Source: Stappia stellulata
GTDB taxonomy: Bacteria > Pseudomonadota > Alphaproteobacteria > Rhizobiales > Stappiaceae
NCBI RefSeq assembly: GCF_020176715.1
Contig: NZ_JAIVMF010000001.1
Location: 558,001-622,000 of the forward strand
Direction of reading: 5' to 3'
Length of the DNA stretch: 64,000 nt
Part shown: positions 61,521-64,000 of the stretch, in pieces
Layout: the number at the start of each line of letters is the position of its first letter
Numbering within the stretch: the first letter of the stretch is position 1
Notes under the pieces: generated by a model
What the model was told of the DNA's origin: nothing
The model's input: the letters and a program-made list of their open reading frames with translations, nothing else
The model's database searches: none
Position numbers and translations under genes: made by a program

Positions 61521-62765
61521 TCAGTCCCCGGCCGCATCCCCATCCTGCGTGACAACGGCCGCGCCGGCCTCCAGCGTTTGGTGAACGGGACACTTGTCCG
61601 CGATCTCCAGCAGGCGGGCGCGGGTCTCCGCGTCGATGTCGCCGGTGAGATGCAGGATCCGCTCGAAGCGGTCGATCCGGCCGCCACGGGCGCGGGCATC
61701 CTCGGCGCAGTCGGCACAATCCTTGGCGTGAACCTTGGCATGGCGGACCGTCGTGCCGATCCGCTCCAGCTCGATGCCCTTGTGCTCGGCATACATGCGC
61801 AGCGTCATGACGGTACAGGCACCGAGCGCGGCCGCGAGATAGTCGTAAGGAGACGGCCCGCTGTCGAGGCCGCCGACGTCTTCCGGTTCGTCGGCCAGCA
61901 AGCGATGCGTGCCTGCCCGCACGAGCGCCTGGAACTTGCCTTGCCCCGTCTCGGTAACGACAACCCCCTCCGCCGTGCTGTCGTCGGCCTGGCTTTCGGC
62001 CGGCGCGAGATAGCGGCTCGCCCAGGCGGCGATGACATCCGCCGCATAGGCGGCATCACCGGGATCGCTCAGCAGATGGTCGGCGGTATCGAGGGAGATG
62101 AAGCTCTTGGGATGTTTGGCGGCCACGAAAAGCGCCGTCGCATTGTCGATGCCGACGACCTCGTCGCGCGGGGCATGCAGCACCAGAAGCGCCTTGCCGA
62201 GCCGTGCCACCCGGTCGCGCACCGCGTGCTGCGACAGGTCGTCGAGAAACTGCCGCTCGATGGTGAAGCTGCGCCCGGCAAGCGTAACGTCCGCCTGTCC
62301 GTCCTGGCGGATCGTCTCGAGATCGGCATGGAAATTGTGGACCACGTGATCGGCATCCGCCGGCGCGCCGATGGTGGCGACCGCCACAGTCTCGGGAATA
62401 TCGGCAGCAACGGCAAGCACCGCCGCGCCGCCGAGCGAATGGCCGATCAGGAGGCTCGGCGCCTCGTAGTTGGACCGCAGGAAGTCCGCAGCCGCCAGAA
62501 GATCGGCGAGATTGGAGGAAAAATTGGTGGAGGCGAAGTCGCCCCCCGACCCGCCAAGGCCGGTGAAATCGAAGCGAAGCACCCCGATGCCCGATGCCGT
62601 CAGCGCCTGCGCGATGCGGCGCGCCGCGACCACATCCTTGGAACAGGTGAAGCAATGCGCAAACAGCGCATAGGCCCGCACGGGGCCGTCCGGCAGATCG
62701 AGCCGGGCGGCAAGCTCGGCTCCCGCATGTCCGGCAAAGGTCAGTCGGATCGGCTTGGCAGTCAT
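61521..62765 (-). CDS. Alpha/beta hydrolase-OsmC fusion protein
   Basis: A 414-residue two-domain protein. The N-terminal 250 residues are an alpha/beta hydrolase with LLIGHSLGGAAVLA near residue 105 and a late His in LDTADHLLSDP. The C-terminal 150 residues are an OsmC/Ohr domain with the peroxidatic Cys in LGACTVMTLRMYA and a second Cys in ADKCPVHQTLE. Fusions of this kind are known in proteobacteria; the OsmC half probably reduces organic hydroperoxides, while the substrate of the hydrolase half is unknown. The ATG at 62765 is the natural start. Confidence 0.9.
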   Translation of the reverse strand: MTAKPIRLTFAGHAGAELAARLDLPDGPVRAYALFAHCFTCSKDVVAARRIAQALTASGIGVLRFDFTGLGGSGGDFASTNFSSNLADLLAAADFLRSNYEAPSLLIGHSLGGAAVLAVAADIPETVAVATIGAPADADHVVHNFHADLETIRQDGQADVTLAGRSFTIERQFLDDLSQHAVRDRVARLGKALLVLHAPRDEVVGIDNATALFVAAKHPKSFISLDTADHLLSDPGDAAYAADVIAAWASRYLAPAESQADDSTAEGVVVTETGQGKFQALVRAGTHRLLADEPEDVGGLDSGPSPYDYLAAALGACTVMTLRMYAEHKGIELERIGTTVRHAKVHAKDCADCAEDARARGGRIDRFERILHLTGDIDAETRARLLEIADKCPVHQTLEAGAAVVTQDGDAAGD

Positions 62766-62796
62766 TCACGCATCCCCGGTTTTCTGGCGCAGCAAT

Positions 62797-62830
62797 AAGG
62801 CGCCGCCCCCGTCATGTGGGACGGCGCCTT
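62797..62830 (-). terminator. Terminator of the cytochrome c maturation operon
   Basis: AAGGCGCCG (62797-62805) and CGGCGCCTT (62822-62830) form a 9-bp stem on the minus strand, followed by ATTGC. It lies 66 bases past the ccmH stop and before the hydrolase-OsmC start. Confidence 0.7.
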
Positions 62831-62896
62831 CGAAATGTCGAGCCGGAGGCTTGCGCGCCATCGCCCCGGCGCGCGGCGACATGCGCAAGACCCCCC

Positions 62897-63385
62897 TCAG
62901 CGTCCGTCGGCCTGTTCGGCGAGAATGCGGTCGAGTTTCGCCTGTTCCGCATCGCTGAGCGATGTGGTCCGCGTCGTCGCCAGCGTGCGCGTGCGCCGTC
63001 GCGCCGCGACCAGCAGCGTCCCCGCGCCCACCAAAAGGGCGAGAGGCGCCACCGCCCAAAGCAGGACCGTGTTCCAGGAAAAGCGGGGCTTGAGCAGGAC
63101 GAACTCGCCGTAGCGCGCCACCAGATAGTCGATCACTTCCGAATTGCTGTCGCCGGCGACAAGCCGCTCGCGCACCAGCACGCGCAGGTCCTTGGCGAGC
63201 GGCGCGTCGCTGTCGTCGATCGACTGGTTCTGGCACACCATGCAGCGCAGGTTCGCAGACAGGTCTCGGGCGCGCTGTTCCAGCACCGGATCGTCGAGGA
63301 TCTCGTCGGGGGCAACGGCCCCCGCCGGCAAGGCCGCGAGAGCAATTGCCAGCCCGGCGAGAATCGCGAGAACGATGTTGCGCAT
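62897..63385 (-). CDS. ccmH: Cytochrome c maturation protein CcmH (CycL)
   Basis: A 162-residue membrane-anchored thioredoxin-like partner that keeps apocytochrome c cysteines reduced for heme attachment. Signal peptide: [19 protein letters not shown], cleavage after AGA near residue 23. The redox motif [19 protein letters not shown] is intact, and a C-terminal membrane helix ([22 protein letters not shown] in part) anchors it, followed by a basic tail. ATG 63385 was chosen over GTG 63391 because AGGAG lies 8 bases before it. It follows ccmF by 11 bases. Confidence 0.94.
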   Translation of the reverse strand: MRNIVLAILAGLAIALAALPAGAVAPDEILDDPVLEQRARDLSANLRCMVCQNQSIDDSDAPLAKDLRVLVRERLVAGDSNSEVIDYLVARYGEFVLLKPRFSWNTVLLWAVAPLALLVGAGTLLVAARRRTRTLATTRTTSLSDAEQAKLDRILAEQADGR

Positions 63386-63396
63386 TGTCACTGCTC

Positions 63397-64000
63397 CTAT
63401 TCCGCCGGGACGGCGCGCATGCGCGCCGGGCGCGGGGCGCCGACCCTGAGGCGGCGGTCGAACAGCGACAACACGGCGCCGAAACCCATCACCAGGCAGC
63501 CGAGCCAGATCAGTGTCACGAAGGGCTTGTGATAGAGCCGGATATCGGCACCGCCGTCGGCGTGAACCTCGCCGATGGAGACATAGACCTGCGACAGGCC
63601 GAAGGTCACGATGCCGGCCTCCGTCGTCGGCATGCGCCGCGCTGTGTAGAGCCGCTTGGCCGGATCCGCTTCCGCGACCTTCACACCGCCCTTGAAGATA
63701 TCGAAATGACCGACGTCGTCGATGTAGTTCGGTCCGGTGCGACGCACGAGTCCGCCGAAGGCAAGCTCGTAATCGCCAATGGTCACGGTCTCGTTCGGAC
63801 GGATCGTCAGGACCTTTTCTTCCTGGAAGGCTTCCGTGGCGACGATGCCAAGCATCACGACGCCCATGCCGATATGCCCGAAGGCCGCGCCCCAGGCGGA
63901 GCTCGGCAGACCGAAGAGCCGCCGGAACCCCGTCGACATGCCGACATCGGCGAACCGCGCACGCGAGAGGATTTCGGCGACGGCTCCGGCGATCACCCAG
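63397..64000 (-). CDS. ccmF: Cytochrome c heme lyase subunit CcmF (CycK), C-terminal part
   Basis: The frame runs out of the window at 64000, so only the last 201 residues are seen. They match the CcmF C-terminus: a hydrophobic helix ([17 protein letters not shown]), a soluble periplasmic region with [22 protein letters not shown], and the final helix ([20 protein letters not shown]). CcmF with CcmH attaches heme to cytochromes c in the periplasm. Gene order ccmF-ccmH then degP follows the rhizobial cycHJKL-degP arrangement. Confidence 0.9.
   Translation of the reverse strand, partial: WVIAGAVAEILSRARFADVGMSTGFRRLFGLPSSAWGAAFGHIGMGVVMLGIVATEAFQEEKVLTIRPNETVTIGDYELAFGGLVRRTGPNYIDDVGHFDIFKGGVKVAEADPAKRLYTARRMPTTEAGIVTFGLSQVYVSIGEVHADGGADIRLYHKPFVTLIWLGCLVMGFGAVLSLFDRRLRVGAPRPARMRAVPAE

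Noticed and set aside
1-64000. CRISPR arrays, tRNA or rRNA genes, insertion sequences, prophage or toxin-antitoxin loci
   Set aside because: Looked for regular repeats, tRNA-like cloverleaf segments, transposase or integrase genes and short two-gene toxin pairs; none could be supported.

Overview
The window is dense, high-GC (roughly 65%) bacterial chromosome. Several markers point to an alphaproteobacterium of the order Hyphomicrobiales (Rhizobiales): a fused TrpE-TrpG anthranilate synthase preceded by a rhizobial-type trpL attenuator, a block of ccmF(cycK)-ccmH(cycL)-degP-response regulator-histidine kinase-glnE-pleC, and a CtrA-type TTAA-N7-TTAA box in front of the pleC candidate. The genus cannot be read with confidence. 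No tRNA, rRNA, insertion sequence, prophage or CRISPR array was found.

Layout. 0-4.25 kb: the end of an acetylornithine deacetylase-like gene, an aspartoacylase/succinylglutamate desuccinylase-family gene, and the trpL leader with trpE(G). 4.26-13.16 kb: an aerobic anthranilate (2-aminobenzoyl-CoA) degradation island. A minus-strand run (SDR, MarR regulator, atypical crotonase, acyl-CoA dehydrogenase, CoA ligase, RidA protein, nitroreductase) faces a plus-strand bifunctional 2-aminobenzoyl-CoA (or salicylyl-CoA) monooxygenase/reductase. 13.26-17.45 kb: a DUF1203 gene, a 48-residue membrane protein, ilvD, and a low-GC patch with two orphan genes. 17.5-24.0 kb: a solitary Tat-exported solute-binding protein and a complete branched-chain-type ABC transporter. 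The promoter of the latter carries nearly the same palindrome as the monooxygenase promoter, so uptake and catabolism look co-regulated.

24.4-28.0 kb: small envelope genes (glycine-zipper protein, DUF1194, DUF418) and an HSD10-like dehydrogenase. 28.1-33.65 kb: a minus-strand group of an unusual ABC exporter with a mosaic nucleotide-binding domain, a cyclic-nucleotide-binding protein, an MBL-fold hydrolase and a class III cyclase. It is transcribed away from a five-gene glycan cluster (33.9-39.5 kb: four glycosyltransferases and a polysaccharide deacetylase), which is closed by a convergent methyltransferase. 40.1-46.1 kb: an oligopeptide-type ABC transporter. 46.3-48.2 kb: a second membrane cyclase.

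48.4-64.0 kb: an arylformamidase-like hydrolase, pepN, then the core block pleC / glnE, histidine kinase, response regulator, degP, a hydrolase-OsmC fusion, ccmH and a partial ccmF.

Most notable: the attenuated anthranilate synthase next to an anthranilate-consuming island; the two matched operators lying on the -10 elements of the island's promoters; a RidA deaminase and a crotonase without the usual glutamates inside that island; the mosaic ABC exporter tied to a cAMP-like signalling trio and a glycan cluster; and the CtrA box before pleC.
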